The notes below the pieces were generated by a model, which saw nothing but the letters and a program-made list of their open reading frames with translations, did no database searches and was not told where the DNA came from. From assembly GCA_963513935.1 (NCBI GenBank), contig OY740768.1, forward strand, positions 248,001 through 312,000: a DNA stretch of 64,000 nucleotides, in the 5' to 3' direction. Shown piece after piece: positions 1-10,840 of the stretch (position 1 is the stretch's first letter; each line of letters starts with the position of its first letter). Both the position numbers and the translations under genes were made by a program. Source of the DNA: Aphrophora alni. Taxonomy: Eukaryota; Arthropoda; Insecta; Hemiptera; Aphrophoridae.

Positions 1-1101
1 ATTAACCGGAAAATGTTCAGCCTTACTGATGTTATTATTGTTAATAATTGTATTAACGCAAGCCGTAAAGACCCCATTTCAATAATAAGAGGTTTCAAAT
101 AATTTCAGATTATTTTCGTAAGTACCATAATGAAAACCAACACGTTGCTAATACTGATCATACATCGGTTGTTGAGGTATTTATTTAATACGTACATGCA
201 AGCAATGCATTTCTAAGATTCGAGTGCGTGGGTCAATAAATCCTTGACAAACTCCGAGATTTTCTTTACAGAAATGATGATAAATGCTGTGCTGATTGTA
301 GAATGATTTATGCAGATCTCTTCCTTACTTGTAAGCGTGGAGGAGTAATTGCATTATGTTAATATCCGTGTTCAAGTGTACTAATACCTGAGAACAAGTA
401 GTCTTTCAAATAATGCGATCCAGTTAGTCGGAAATGATAATCTGTTATTATGTTAGTTCCTAATCTTTCAGTTATTCAGATTCATCTATCGATACTTACA
501 AAACATTTAAGAATTACTCGGTTAAAAGGAAAAGTCCTGTTACGACAAGGCTTTCAATAACGATCCATTCTGGATTTACTGTTTAAGCTTACTAAGTAAT
601 CTGTTTGCTTTGTTTGTGTAAGGAAGATTCAAAATATTTCCAACTTCAATGACATTTAATTCCACTTGTACTTGTGTGTTCCAAACTACTGAACCGATCC
701 AGAGATACACACATTCTCGTGGTCAATAATTAGGACGAGTTCTTTAACCATGAGATCAAGATGGCGGACATATAAATTATTGGTTACAGCAATATGTAGT
801 TATTCTTTTGAAAGTATTACAAAACTACATTACATGTTGAAAGTATTACATGTTATGTAATTTTGATAAATTGATTATATTTTATGAATAAAGTATTGAA
901 TTTTATCATCCTCAGTAAAAAATAATAATCTAGAAAATCTTCAACTCTTTCGCTTCTAATTCTATTTTAAATTAAACCTAATTCCTATATATTTCAAATA
1001 AAGTTTCCAGAATTTATGTAGTTAAAATTACGCTCAGTTTAGTTCGGTGTTGAATATTTAATAAAAAAATACGCTTCTAACAGCAAGAACCAAAAAACAG
1101 C
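1..1101. other. AT-rich DNA without recognisable genes
   Basis: No open frame of useful length and no repeat arm was recognised here. The one notable site is a CAAGATGGCGG match at 757-767, one of many YY1/Pho-like ATGGCGG sites in the window. Confidence 0.5.
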
Positions 1102-1288
1102 AGTGGTCCAATCGTTACCTTGGGCGAGAAAGTCATTGAAGAAGTACAATCAGCAAAGTTCCTTGGCCTGTTAATTGACAATCAAACTGGTCGGAATATA
1201 TTGACATCATATTGGCACTGTTAGTACCCTGCGTATTGCCTACTAGGGGATGTTTTTTCTGTCTTGAAATTATGGCATTTATGTGTGG
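1102..1288 (+). pseudogene. Non-LTR retrotransposon reverse transcriptase relic (C-terminal part)
   Basis: This is a decayed piece of the C-terminal part of a Jockey/R1-like LINE reverse transcriptase. The frame around 1111-1187 reads a typical segment ending SAKFLGLLIDNQ, which in these elements follows the catalytic palm. After a frameshift the reading continues TWSEYIDII, then in a third frame TVSTLRIAY, and ends near 1288 with a degenerate NYGIYVWANS, the counterpart of the YGIxxWGNS motif after the thumb. At least two frameshifts and one stop make it non-functional. The catalytic YADD box is not present, so this is a 5'-truncated fragment. The sequence then jumps directly to RNase H sequence in the opposite orientation. 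Confidence 0.8.
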
Positions 1289-1575
1289 GCTAACTCAACA
1301 ACCCATCTTTGCAAGTGTATTGCACGAACCCACTTATATACGGCCATCTTGGCCAGACACAGGGATATTCCTACAGCTGGCTCATGTCCTACAAACTCTG
1401 ATGTAGAGCCCCGTTTAGCTAGTTTGTCTGCCTGCTCATTAACCTTAACAAATGCCCTGGCACCCAGTGTAAAGTTATCGGGATACAGCTTTGAGGTTCT
1501 CTCGCCATTTCCATACCAGACTAGATTCAAGTGCATTAATTGCACCCTGACGATCTGTATATACCTGACTAATTT
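1289..1575 (-). pseudogene. LINE RNase H domain relic, inverted relative to the adjacent RT
   Basis: Read on the minus strand, this is the C-terminal half of a retrotransposon RNase H domain. It contains the partial QGAINALESSLVWKW segment, then after a frameshift VKVNEQADKLAKRGS, the usual NExADxLAKxGS motif that carries a catalytic Asp. It continues with a tail ending near KWVRAIHLQRW. The same domain occurs at 54.1-54.5 kb on the plus strand, almost identical in its second half, so both are copies of one family. Here the N-terminal catalytic D-containing segment is incomplete and the frame is broken near 1480. The domain abuts the RT relic head to head, which is not the order in an intact element. 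Confidence 0.82.
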
Positions 1576-2129
1576 GTGATACTAGTAAATCGTAAAAGAA
1601 GAGAAAATGTCATTATATAGCATAATGGGCTGGGTGTGGAATTTTATTATTGGATTTTCTAATTTATGCAAATAGAAATTTGGCTATTAATCTTTTTAAA
1701 GTCTAACCTGAAGAGACTTTATTATTTCCAATTACGTATTTAGATTTACGTCACCTTCTGGTACACTCACGCTTAACCCACCCCCTTCTCTTCTACCCTG
1801 TTACTATTCAACCAATAACGTAAACTATTAATATTGAAGGATAAAATAAAACAATAAAGCTTAAAGTTTCAAAATATTTTAATAATACCATTTAGGCGCA
1901 TGATTTCTATAGAGACATAAATGAAATATAAAGGCAGTTTTGACATAGTTTTTAAAATTTGGCAGACGAAATGATGGAGGGGGGGCGGAGTAGCGGTTAA
2001 AGAGTGAGTCAGCCTCGCTGGGTATTAATACAGTACAACTTACAATAGTGACATCCAGCTCTCACACATCTCATTCAGAATTAATTATAAAGGAATAGTT
2101 ACATACTTAGGTAAACTTTTTTTTAATTT
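1576..2129. other. Unassigned AT-rich stretch
   Basis: No gene or repeat unit was recognised. A short G run lies at about 1978-1988 (ggaggggggg). Confidence 0.4.
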
Positions 2130-2310
2130 GCCGCCATTTTGAAATGTATATAATGATTTTTCTCGTCAGCAAGTCTGTCCAATTGTTTGTAAATCTGAGC
2201 CTAAATACCAAATTGGAAAAATTGAAAAACTACTCTTTTTTTGTAAAGCAATTTTGTAATTTATATAACGATTTTTCTTGTTAGAAAGTCTGTCCAATTG
2301 TTTGTAAACA
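2130..2310. repeat. Partial tandem duplication, ~116-bp spacing, starting at a GCCGCCATTTTG site
   Basis: A ~39-bp segment beginning GATTTTTCTCGTCAGCAAG at about 2155 recurs with few changes at about 2271. Both copies end in CTGTCCAATTGTTTGTAAA. The stretch begins with GCCGCCATTTTG (2130-2141), the core found at the centre of foldback elements elsewhere in the window, so it is probably a fragment of such an element. Confidence 0.55.
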
Positions 2311-3633
2311 AAATAAAGACGACAAACAGGCGGTAACATGACAAACGTTGACAGCGGAATGGAGCTGAGTCAATGTTGTATCAGCAGTAGTAGTTATAAC
2401 ATCACTTCTCTCCCCCACCTGCAACTTCCCCTAACGCGCATTATAAAGCTTCTGGCTACACCTTAAGGACTGTAAGTATAGAGTGAAAAAGGAAGACTGA
2501 ATTGTAAATTATGAGATGAATGAAGCGCTGTGACATTTTATACACAGATATTACCACAGACAAGACAAGAAACTTCCACTGAGATTCATCTATGCGTATA
2601 ATCATTCATGTTTATAGTATCAATTAAAAGTTGTTAGCAACAATGAAGTTCAAGAATTTCTTCAACATGGTTAATCTATGGTGAATGGTAACACCCTTCG
2701 GGTTTGGTGTTCAGACACCTAGCCCAATATTGAACCATGGCGACGGGTCATCAAATAACTAGTAGAGCAAATAATAAAATGTCAAAAGTGGATGTGGTTT
2801 GGTGGAAAGATGAAGGGAATAAAAACAGGAATGAAATCTTCAAGATCAAACAGGTAGCGGATTTATATTCCACTTAAAGATCTTATTAACTAATAAAGCT
2901 TTTAGTAATATGATTAAATTACTCACCCACATTTGCACTGGTAATGAATATTTCATGGTACACTTCACATTAGCCAACTATTCCACTGTATCTTTGCACA
3001 CACATATATTTATTTTTCTTCCAAACAAAACACCAACTCTAACTGTATTTTTCATTTTGATATTTTAATTATAACAATTTTTATCACTGAAACCTAAATA
3101 ATGAAAATTTTGCACCACAATTTGAAAACAGTTTTATTTGATTCTTAGATAATAAGACACCACACAAATAACGTAGGATCTAAAAATCCCATATGTGTTG
3201 TCATTAGAAATTATTCTATTTTATCATTCGATGACAACATAGAGAAAAGGTTTACCTTAATAGACAAAACTACGTCACGACCAATAAAAATGAATGAGGA
3301 AAATTGTGGGGTCACATAGATCCGATATCATAGTTCCAAATATATAAACTTCTAAGTTGTGGCACAAACACGAGAATTTTTCGAAGCTATGACACCAACA
3401 CAAAATAACTCCGAATAAAACAGAAGGGTTGGATCTCGCCCTATCATATGAAGCCCAGCCTTCCAAAGAATAAAATAATGTAACTTTTATAACTATATTT
3501 ACATTTTTTTCCTTCCATTTATAAAATAGCGCAGAAACAGAAGAATGGTTTATGTTAGGTTAGGTTAGTTGAACGATAACAATATTTTCGACAAAACGTT
3601 GAACGTTAACTGGGCAATTTGATTGTTAAAATT
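2311..3633. other. Gene-free stretch
   Basis: No coding signal was recognised. The minus-strand open frame at 3275-3466 (63 codons) has no recognisable motif. A short GTTAGGTTAGGTTAG run (3553-3569) is telomere-type but too short to be an array. Confidence 0.4.
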
Positions 3634-4325
3634 GGCGCATAATGTATGTGTTTGTACCGTGTGTTTTGGCGCATACTGTTTGTTTTGGTGCATACTGTTT
3701 ATTTTGGTGTATACTGTTTGTATGTTTGTACTGTTTGTTTTGACGAATACTGTTTGTTTTGGTACATAATGTTTATTTTGGTGTATACTGTTTGTATGTT
3801 TGTACTGTTTGTTTTGGCGCATACTGTTTATTTTTGTGTATACTGTTTGTTTTGGCACATATTGTTTGTTTTGGTGTAAGTTTTTTATGTTTGTACTGTT
3901 TATTTTAGCACATACTGTTTGTTTTGGTATATAATTTTTGCATGTTGGTACTGTTTGTTTTGTCGCATACTGTTTATGTGTTTGTACTGTTAGTTTTGGC
4001 ACATATTGTTTGTTTTGGTGTATAATGTTTGCATGTTGGTACTGTTTGTTTTGTCGCATACTGTTTATGTGTTTGTACTGTTTGTTTTGGCACATACTGT
4101 TTGTTTTGGTGTATAATTTTGCATGTTTGTTTTGGTGTATACTGTTTGCATGTTTGTAGTGTTTGTTTTGGTGTATAATTTTGCATGTTTGTACTGTTTG
4201 TTTTGGTGTATAATTTTGCATGTTTGTTTTTGTGTATACTGTTTACATGTTTGTACTGTTTGTTTTGGCGCATACTGTTTATCTGTTTGTACTGTTTGTT
4301 TTGGCTAATATTGTTTGTACTTTAC
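3634..4325. repeat. Degenerate minisatellite, units ~24-30 bp
   Basis: Repeats of TGTTTGTACTGTTTGTTTTGG alternate with variable links such as CGCATAC, CACATAC or TGTATAAT. Larger composite repeats are visible: the block around GCATGTTGGTACTGTTTGTT appears at ~3940 and ~4031. The unit has no stop in several frames, which creates long artificial open frames such as 3565-4221 on the minus strand and several on the plus strand. Copies are diverged, so the array is old. It starts just after a TTAGG-like run at 3553. Confidence 0.85.
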
Positions 4326-4892
4326 TTTGTTATATTTACTAAATACAATATGATCTAAAGCAAGCTTAGAAGGTTAAATAAAATCGTGTACTGCAAAGAT
4401 AAATCTTAACATAAATCAAAAATTACAAACAATTCCACAACGAAAATAAATTGGATCAGCTGGAGCAGACATCCTGTTCGTATTTTGAGTTATAGTTGTC
4501 ACAATATATAGTCGGTGACCTATAGCTCATCAATAAACCAACTGAAAGAGAGGGAAACGATGGGTAATTAATCAGAAAATAAATTGAGCTCGATTGATTC
4601 GCAGTTCGGATGAAAATTGATTCAAGTTTATAATTTACATTCAGGTACGGGTTAGGGACAATAAATGGGGAAATTTATTTCAGCAGTGATAAAGGGAGGC
4701 AGTGTTGTTTTAAACAGGGATTAACTGAAAATTTCCCACGTTGAAGAGTGTCTGGTCGTTTTACATACCGGTGTAATTAATTTAAATATAGGAGATGGTA
4801 TGTAGGTAAATTTTAATCTATGTGATGTTCGTTAAGTCATTTTAAACCTGTTTTGTTCAGGTTATAAAGGGGGAAAATAGGTTGAAAGTATA
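4326..4892. other. Gene-free stretch
   Basis: No open frame or repeat partner was recognised between the minisatellite and the next element. Confidence 0.35.
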
Positions 4893-5264
4893 TAGAGTGA
4901 AACAAAAGTCTGGAACACTTTATTTATAAAAAAAACTGATCTAATTCAAAATCTGATAATTTCTATTCACTGATAATTTAATTCATCTTTAAATTCTATT
5001 CTTAAAGGTAATTTTTTTTTCACATTTTAGATTTTCGAAGTTTCTTTTTTTTTTTACATCATGGGCATCAAGCGACGCGAATTTTAAATTATTTTAACTC
5101 TGAAAACGAAGGTATAATCAGAATTTTAATTTCTCTTAACATGTTTAGAATTTTTTTAAATGGTGTTTTAACAATTCAAATGATTGAATCAATTTTTAAC
5201 CATAAACTTGATAAGAGATCGTTAATACAAATGCAGGGGTATTTTGACTTACCCTGTATAAGGA
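4893..5264. mobile_element. Possible short MITE with TATACAGGGT-type ends
   Basis: The left edge reads TATAGAGTGAAACAAAAG and the right edge, reverse-complemented, TATACAGGGTAAGTCAAAA. These match imperfectly over about 20 bp and fit the terminal consensus seen in the longer elements at 8, 31, 35 and 57 kb. The interior is very AT-rich and has no open frame. The ends are diverged, so the boundaries are tentative. Confidence 0.35.
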
Positions 5265-5402
5265 ATTAGGGGCAAGTTTATAAATCGAAAATCTTCGCCC
5301 TCCGATTTTTGACTGATCTTCACGATTTTAGAACTTAGGAAACAGAAAAACTGATTTTCACTGTCGTTTGTACGTAATCACGATCTATATCCTATCATTT
5401 GA

Positions 5403-5700
5403 TATAGTGTGCTCATATAGAACCCTATTAAAATTTAAAAAATCAAAAAAGTCATAATGTTATTCAACGTATAACAGATTAAATTAGATAAAAGTTTGCA
5501 TACTTTAATTCTGCGTATAATGGTACCAACCCTAAGATGACAAAGAGCGACGCTATTTTCAAAAATATAATTCCGCATCGAGACCTCCCAATAAAATGTG
5601 ATATACGTATAGTTACGAGATCCACCAACGAGAGGGTAACCAGTAGAGCGAAGCGAATACTTATCTACGATGACAAGAATGTAATGATATCACGAGGTTA
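5403..5700 (+). repeat. Dispersed repeat family E, forward copy
   Basis: Begins TATAGTGTGCTCATATAGAA and continues through ACCAACCCT and CTACGATGACAA landmarks. The same order of landmarks is seen at 32.55-32.88 kb on the same strand, and reverse copies lie at about 7.66-7.99, 15.96-16.14 and 61.4-61.7 kb. It has no coding potential. Its nature is unknown; a non-autonomous transposon is likely. Confidence 0.6.
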
Positions 5701-5944
5701 AGGAAACTTACACTACTTACCCCTTGATCAAACAAAACGAGATATTCATCATATTATACAAAGTGTCATTTAGGCTCGAGACTTACTTATCCGCTTTGCC
5801 TTACGACAGGGAACAGCTTATCGTAAATGTAGCTATGTTGAGCAGACCAAGCTAGTCGCAAGAGAAATGATACATCCGTGTGTTAAGGCTGTACGTGTTC
5901 TATATTTTATTTCTAAATTACAACATTAGTTGTTTCGTTAATTT

Positions 5945-5977
5945 GGGCCATAACGTCCGGGTTTTTACCGGAGGCCC
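5945..5977. other. GC-rich hairpin
   Basis: GGGCC (5945-5949) pairs with GGCCC (5973-5977), and inside it CCGG (957-960) pairs with CCGG (968-971) around a GTTTTTA loop. The structure has an asymmetric internal loop of about seven bases. It stands out in AT-rich DNA and lies about 100 bp upstream of a small open frame. No function can be assigned. Confidence 0.3.
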
Positions 5978-6076
5978 AATCCCCTATTCGTACGTGTTGC
6001 CAAAGTTCAGCTCTTTGGTCAAGTAATTGTGTTGTGTGAGTGAAGGAAAGAGTTGAGATGAAAGCCGCTAAACGTA

Positions 6077-6235
6077 ATGTGGGACACTATAAGCAAAGAC
6101 GATATAGAAAAGTGGTTATCAATTTGCGACTGGACCAGAGGCTGTCCGAAGAATTTAATCTGCATTAGGGAGGAATCTGGAAGAGTCACGACAAGTCTCC
6201 AGTGGGTTCAAGCGATATTGGTGAACAAGCTCTAG
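6077..6235 (+). CDS. Candidate 52-codon open frame or exon, unrecognised
   Basis: A short frame opens with ATG at 6077 and ends at TAG (6233). The product starts MWDTISKDDIEKWLSICDW and holds four cysteines, two of them in a CDWTRGC segment. The local base composition is richer in G+C than its surroundings and the text looks codon-like. The stop is followed by a gtacgg sequence, so the stretch could also be an exon using a donor near 6235. A TGA closes the frame upstream at about 6056. No family was recognised. It may be a piece of an unrecognised transposon. Confidence 0.2.
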   Translation: MWDTISKDDIEKWLSICDWTRGCPKNLICIREESGRVTTSLQWVQAILVNKL

Positions 6236-6484
6236 GTACGGTAATTTGTTCTCATTATTTGAAATAATAAAGTCTATGTAGTAGGATTGACTTAATTTAA
6301 TTTTTATTTCAACATTGTCATTGCTCTAAGGTTAATTATTGGAAATATAAGTGTTTCTAATAGTAATAATTGTTTTCTGATTGTATTTATATATAAATTT
6401 AGACTCATAAGTACAATTGAACCACTGATCTTTAATTATTTAATGAACATGTATCACGGCCTGTTAAAGTACTCATAACTAGCT

Positions 6485-6615
6485 GGATCTACACCCTTTT
6501 TATGTAGTCTTGGGTTAGATCTCTCTCTTTCATCTATCCTATCCGTTCTCTCTTGACCAATTCTTGTTCTTTTCCGACCCTGACGCTATTCAAGGGTCTT
6601 TATTTTATATTTGTA
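6485..6615 (+). repeat. Dispersed repeat family F, copy 1
   Basis: Shares GGATCTACACCCTTTT, GGGTTAGATC and TTGTTCTTTTCCG landmarks, in that order, with 43.56-43.69 kb. Reverse pieces with GTAGATCCAGCTA lie at about 37.9 and 45.3 kb. It has no open frame. Confidence 0.5.
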
Positions 6616-6660
6616 TTATAGTACTTACGTCAAGTAGTCTTTGTTGTTGATATTTAATGC

Positions 6661-6705
6661 GTCATTACAGCTGTTTCGGTATTACAAATACCATCATCAG
6701 ATGAC
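6661..6705 (-). ncRNA. Hammerhead-ribozyme-like motif (type I, short helix III)
   Basis: Read on the minus strand, helix I strand GTCAT (6705-6701) is followed by the core CTGATGA (6700-6694), one extra T, and stem II GGTATT/AATACC closed by TGT (6692-6678). The second core part GAAAC (6677-6673) follows. A two-base-pair helix III (AC with GT) encloses AGCT, then comes a GTA cleavage triplet (6668-6666) and the second helix I strand ATGAC (6665-6661), which pairs perfectly with GTCAT. All conserved core bases are present. The one deviation from the textbook core is the extra T before stem II, and this also occurs at the related loci in this window. Very short helix III is known for hammerheads of Penelope-like elements and retrozymes, which may act as dimers. 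Activity is not shown. Confidence 0.5.
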
Positions 6706-7659
6706 AAACCACTTACACGCAAACAACAATATACAATGCAAAAAAATAAATTAACATAAGAAATAAGTACAGTACTATAGTACAAGTTAAAGTTAAAACA
6801 TTGGATCATGTGGGCACATTCTAAATTGTCATACAATAATATACCCATTCTAGACAACACTATCGAAGCTGACCAATTATTACAAAACTGTCGTAAGGCA
6901 ATATGAAAATTATTACACTCTTTTATATTTTTTTTCTTTATTAAGCGATGATAACCGGCAGGTGTCTGCGTTTAAATAACAAGAAAAAATAATATTTTTT
7001 TTTGTTAATCAATCAAAATTCATCAAAAGCTAGAGGGGTGGTAGGTTTTGACATATATTATAATTCATTTTTTTCATCACTTTCAAGGTTGTAAATTAAT
7101 TATTTCTATATTAATAAGTACAATTCCAAAAACTAACGCCAACCATCTTTTTAATTCAAAACACACACAGATCTAACCTATGAGTATCTTTATTATTAAA
7201 ACATTAGCTTGTATAAAATAACGGCCTCAGAACAGGTGTGGTGGATTATTTTCTCAGCCTTGAAGCTAGAAAGTTATATAACCTACTTGATTTCCGCATG
7301 AGAGTGCTATAGTAGTGTGCACAAGAGTGCTTTTAATACTTACATATGTTTAATGAAGTGTGTGTCATTAGCAACCCTGAAAAACACTCGAGTAGGAATG
7401 TTAATAAGACGGATGGACTGACAGACAGTGCTTGTTAGGTTCCATCTTTTTTGTTGCATTTGCTTTGTTATGAAAATATATAAATATGTAACCCCTTCCC
7501 TCCCAATGTTTGTTTTAATAATTAGATTCAGGAAACATATAATTAAATTAATTATTCGCCCACGAATATACTGCAAAATAAAACAAGATGATGGGTTACC
7601 CACCCCCGTAATACAGATCCTTTAAAAATTGTTTTCTTAGACCTTTTAGGAAGTGTGGA
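6706..7659. other. Gene-free stretch
   Basis: No repeat or coding feature was recognised. Small overlapping frames at 6654-6860 and 7340-7625 show no motif and overlap each other on opposite strands. Confidence 0.35.
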
Positions 7660-7990
7660 TCAAAGAGTCTTATGCCGTAGGGTGGGATTGTTTAAAGTCG
7701 TAATATTCTATTTGACGTCGGATAGGCCTCGTAAATGAATATATATTACAAAGTCTTGACTCACTTCGCTCGTGACGGCCTCCATTGGATATCGTAATTA
7801 TAACTATTCCTCAGTAAGTCGCTGTTTGAATGCTATATTTAGAGAAGCAGGGTTGGTACCATTGCTTGCAGAATTGAAATATTTATATGTAATTTAAAAG
7901 TTTAATAAAACACGAGATATGGCCTCCATTTTGACAATTTCAAATTGATATTTTTCTGAATTTCAATAGTTCTATATGAGCACACTATAC
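7660..7990 (-). repeat. Dispersed repeat family E, reverse copy
   Basis: Ends at 7965-7990 with the reverse complement of the family start (GTTCTATATGAGCACACTAT). It includes the AACACGAGATAT and GGTTGGTACC landmarks shared with 61.4-61.7 kb and 5.5 kb. The transposon at 7986-8681 begins exactly in its terminal CACTATA, so that transposon seems to have inserted at a TA-rich site in this copy. Confidence 0.5.
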
Positions 7991-8098
7991 AGAGTGTCTT
8001 GCAACCATATGAACAAACTATGTCACGTTATTCAGCATGTCAAAAGAAACGAAAAAAGTAATATAACGTGTGTCCTATCTCATTCCGTTTTCAGTCTA

Positions 8099-8130
<32 letters not shown>

Positions 8131-8681
8131 ATCTTTGAAACTATTTGAGGGAAAATCATGATACTTGGTATGATTGTTACTGTAGGTAGTTTATAAATGC
8201 CAATAAAATTTCGTTTTCATACAACTTTCCGTTTCAAGATGGCGGCAGTTCAAAATATTCAAAATTAAATATTTAATAAACTACAAATTTTATCAAAACA
8301 TGTTATGACACAAAAAATTTAGACAATTTAAGACAAATAAAATGATGTATAATTTATTCTTATTGACTGAAGTATAACTAAGAAAATTACAACATGGGTT
8401 ACCATGGTTATTAAAACGTCCATTAGAAAAGAACAAACAAAACAGATGATTTCAACAAATCAGCTTATTTTAACAAAACAGCTGATTACAAGTAAATAGC
8501 TGAATCCAAGTAAACAACCTACTTATTGTTGTACAAAATCTTGAGCTACATAGTGACATTGAGACAGATAGACCGAAAACGGAAAGAGATAGGACATATG
8601 TTATATTACATTTTTTGTTTCTTTTGACATGCTGAATAACGTGACATAGTTTGTTCATATGGTTGCAAGACACCCTGTATA
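7986..8681. mobile_element. 696-bp non-autonomous TIR element with TATACAG/CTGTATA ends
   Basis: The first ~110 bp, starting TATACAGAGTGTCTTGCAAC, are repeated in reverse complement at the other end, which finishes GCAAGACACCCTGTATA. Arms match closely through GAACAAACTATGTCACG and ATTCAGCATGTCAAAAG, down to a TTCCGTTTTCNGTCTA segment. A 28-base T run (8099-8126) follows the left arm. A perfect CAAGATGGCGGC site lies at 8235-8246. There is no transposase. Ends agree with the mariner-like family whose decayed transposase lies at 31.8-32.0 kb, and a TA target duplication would fit. Confidence 0.85.
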
Positions 8682-9317
8682 GTCCCTTATACCAGATTTT
8701 CTGTTCCGAGATTTATTTTTGTGTTCGTTATGGTGTCTCTGTTGGGTGGGGGAAATAAACCCTCGAAAAATCTAATATTCATTTTACCCCAGTCAGAATA
8801 TAATCCCACTTCAACAAGGCGATCATATGGCATCATATCCCCTAGTTATATCAATATACGATATGAGCATTGCAATATTTACGAATCCTATGTTGGTACA
8901 AACACTGCAATGCAGGTCCGAGTGTATTCCTCTTGATCCCGGAGTTTATAACAATAGACTCGGTATGAATAACATGAGAGGGTAAACTTAATAGAGATAA
9001 TACTTCAATGTTTAATGAATAGTTCACTCTAAATATTATCTTTATTTATAACTGTGAAAAAAATTGTATTCAACTTCAAACAAAATAGAATAGTTAAAAT
9101 TTGAATTATTTAAACTGTATTGATAAACCTCTGCTCAGGCTTTAAATACGTTCCTTTAAAAGTAAGTTAAAAATTTAATGGTTGTGGCTTCAACCCTCGT
9201 TCATTGTAATTGGTATTTATTACATCAGTTGTTATTTTCATTTCTATGTATTTGTTGCCATAGTAACGAGTTTTCTAAATGTTGACTAATTTCAAAACAC
9301 AGGAATCTAGTAGGTGG
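8682..9317. other. Gene-free stretch
   Basis: The plus-strand frame at 8721-8936 (71 codons) has somewhat higher G+C but no recognisable motif. No repeat partner was found. Confidence 0.3.
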
Positions 9318-9440
9318 TATTTTATTCAGTGTTATTATGAATCTGAACTGAGTTTACGAGTCGAGTTAAGAAAGTTTCGTACTCGTTTGAGAAAGGAAGG
9401 CCAGGAAGACCTTCAATCATAAGAGATTAAATTGTTGTTG
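9318..9440 (+). pseudogene. Possible N-terminal relic of a mariner-type (DUF4817-like) transposase
   Basis: Across two frames the stretch reads a broken FYSV, then YESELSLRVELRKFRTRLRK. This resembles the YYxxxESxxxALRxFRxxKGLRKGP helix-turn-helix segment at the start of insect mariner-like transposases with a DUF4817 domain. An alternative frame gives KGRPGRPSI, also common in such proteins. Several stops and shifts are needed, and no inverted repeats were found around it. The resemblance is weak and could be chance. Confidence 0.3.
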
Positions 9441-10689
9441 TTTAAAGTCTCAAATGAAAAAAAAATGTTTTGTCAAATACGTTAAGAAATGCCACACATA
9501 ACAGAGGAAAGACGATTTCTTCTCCTGGAAGAGAATGGCGGCCACATCGGAACACCTATTTTAATAACCCTAACAAGTAGAATATGTTTAATTTGGTTTT
9601 TTTTATTGAATCCCGATTAATTCCAAAGGAATTTATGTACTTAATTTTGTTTTATGTTAAAAAAAAACTACAGTCTATTAAAGTTTTATTTTAAAAAGAC
9701 CCGGTATTTTATTTAGTTTATTTATATGTAGGCCTACAAGTGATGTGTATAGTTTAGTTTATTCTCTGATTTATGGTGAAAGAAATAACATTATTATTTT
9801 GATATTATTGCGCCTAAGTTAAGACAATTTATTGTATTTTCAAATTATTTGAATATTATGTAGGGTATGTAGTATTGGTTTCTTTTATTTGAATAATTTC
9901 ATCTGTAGGAACAGTAGTATAGATACAACAAACTATATTATAATTAAATATTACTAAAAATCAAGCTCTAGAGTCTAAACGTATGGGAGATATCGTAACA
10001 GAGGCGCTTTTGGGAAAGTACGTATATTTCAAAACCTGGCAAAGCGATTTCGATCATATTTTGATTAAATTGATAACAATTGATAACCTAAATTAATGTG
10101 TCGTACTTCAACTAAAAGAAACCCGGCGACTATGTGAGAACTGTGTAAAAATATTGTATCAACTTTTATTTTTTTCCCAATTGTATCTATACTAGGTGTA
10201 AACATGTAATTTTCTTTGTTACTTATTTGTAGAGAAGGGCAACTGTCAATTTTTAGTAATTTTGCTTTTATTTTGAGAGATGATTATGGCATAAGCTTGT
10301 TTCGCTTCGTTCTAAGTGTAAATCGTCTTTATACTACGTATATTTGAATAATAAATAATTAAAAACTATTTATTACTCAATTCTTTTGCCGTGTATTCAT
10401 TATGGGAGATAAATTGTTATAAAAGAGGCCATCATTTAATTAATTTTTAACACATTAAAAAACAAAATTTAGTTATTTTAAAAAATCTTACTTTCCTTCA
10501 TGTTGGTAATAAAGTGCAAATCGTATTTGATAGATTTTAAAAAGAAGGCAATCAAGCTTCATTTCGTGTTTTGTTATTTATTTTCTGAGCCATTAATTCA
10601 ACTTTTTATTTTATTTGGCACACGTGTTCAGGTTAGGTTAGGGCGTTAATTAATCTCATCAATAACATAGTAACATGATTTTTTTTAAG
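9441..10689. other. Gene-free AT-rich stretch
   Basis: No open frame above ~60 codons. A short CAGGTTAGGTTAGGG run lies at about 10631. Confidence 0.35.
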
Positions 10690-10840
10690 AAATGGCAATC
10701 AAAACGTTTTGTTTGGATCCTTAGAAGCTACACATTTGATCAAAATCGTTGGAGCCTATTTTGATTAAAAGTCGTAATTTTGTTTTATTCAGCTAACCGC
10801 TACATTTTGAATTACGAATAATGAAAATATCTCTTGAGAG
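10690..10840 (+). repeat. Dispersed repeat family H, copy 1
   Basis: ACGTTTTGTTTGGATCCTTA and ATCGTTGGAGCCTATTTT landmarks are shared, in order, with 46.80-46.99 kb. No coding content. The two copies differ at many positions. Confidence 0.4.

Noticed and set aside
1212..1579. Plus-strand 64- and 98-codon frames
   Set aside because: They are antisense shadows of the minus-strand RNase H relic plus frameshifted RT.
3565..4221. 218-codon minus-strand frame rich in QNKQY repeats
   Set aside because: Product of the minisatellite. Equivalent frames are open on the other strand and the copies are too degenerate for a repeat protein.
5945..5977. Hairpin as a transcription terminator
   Set aside because: Rho-independent terminators are not relevant in a nuclear insect-type sequence, and the structure has a large asymmetric loop.
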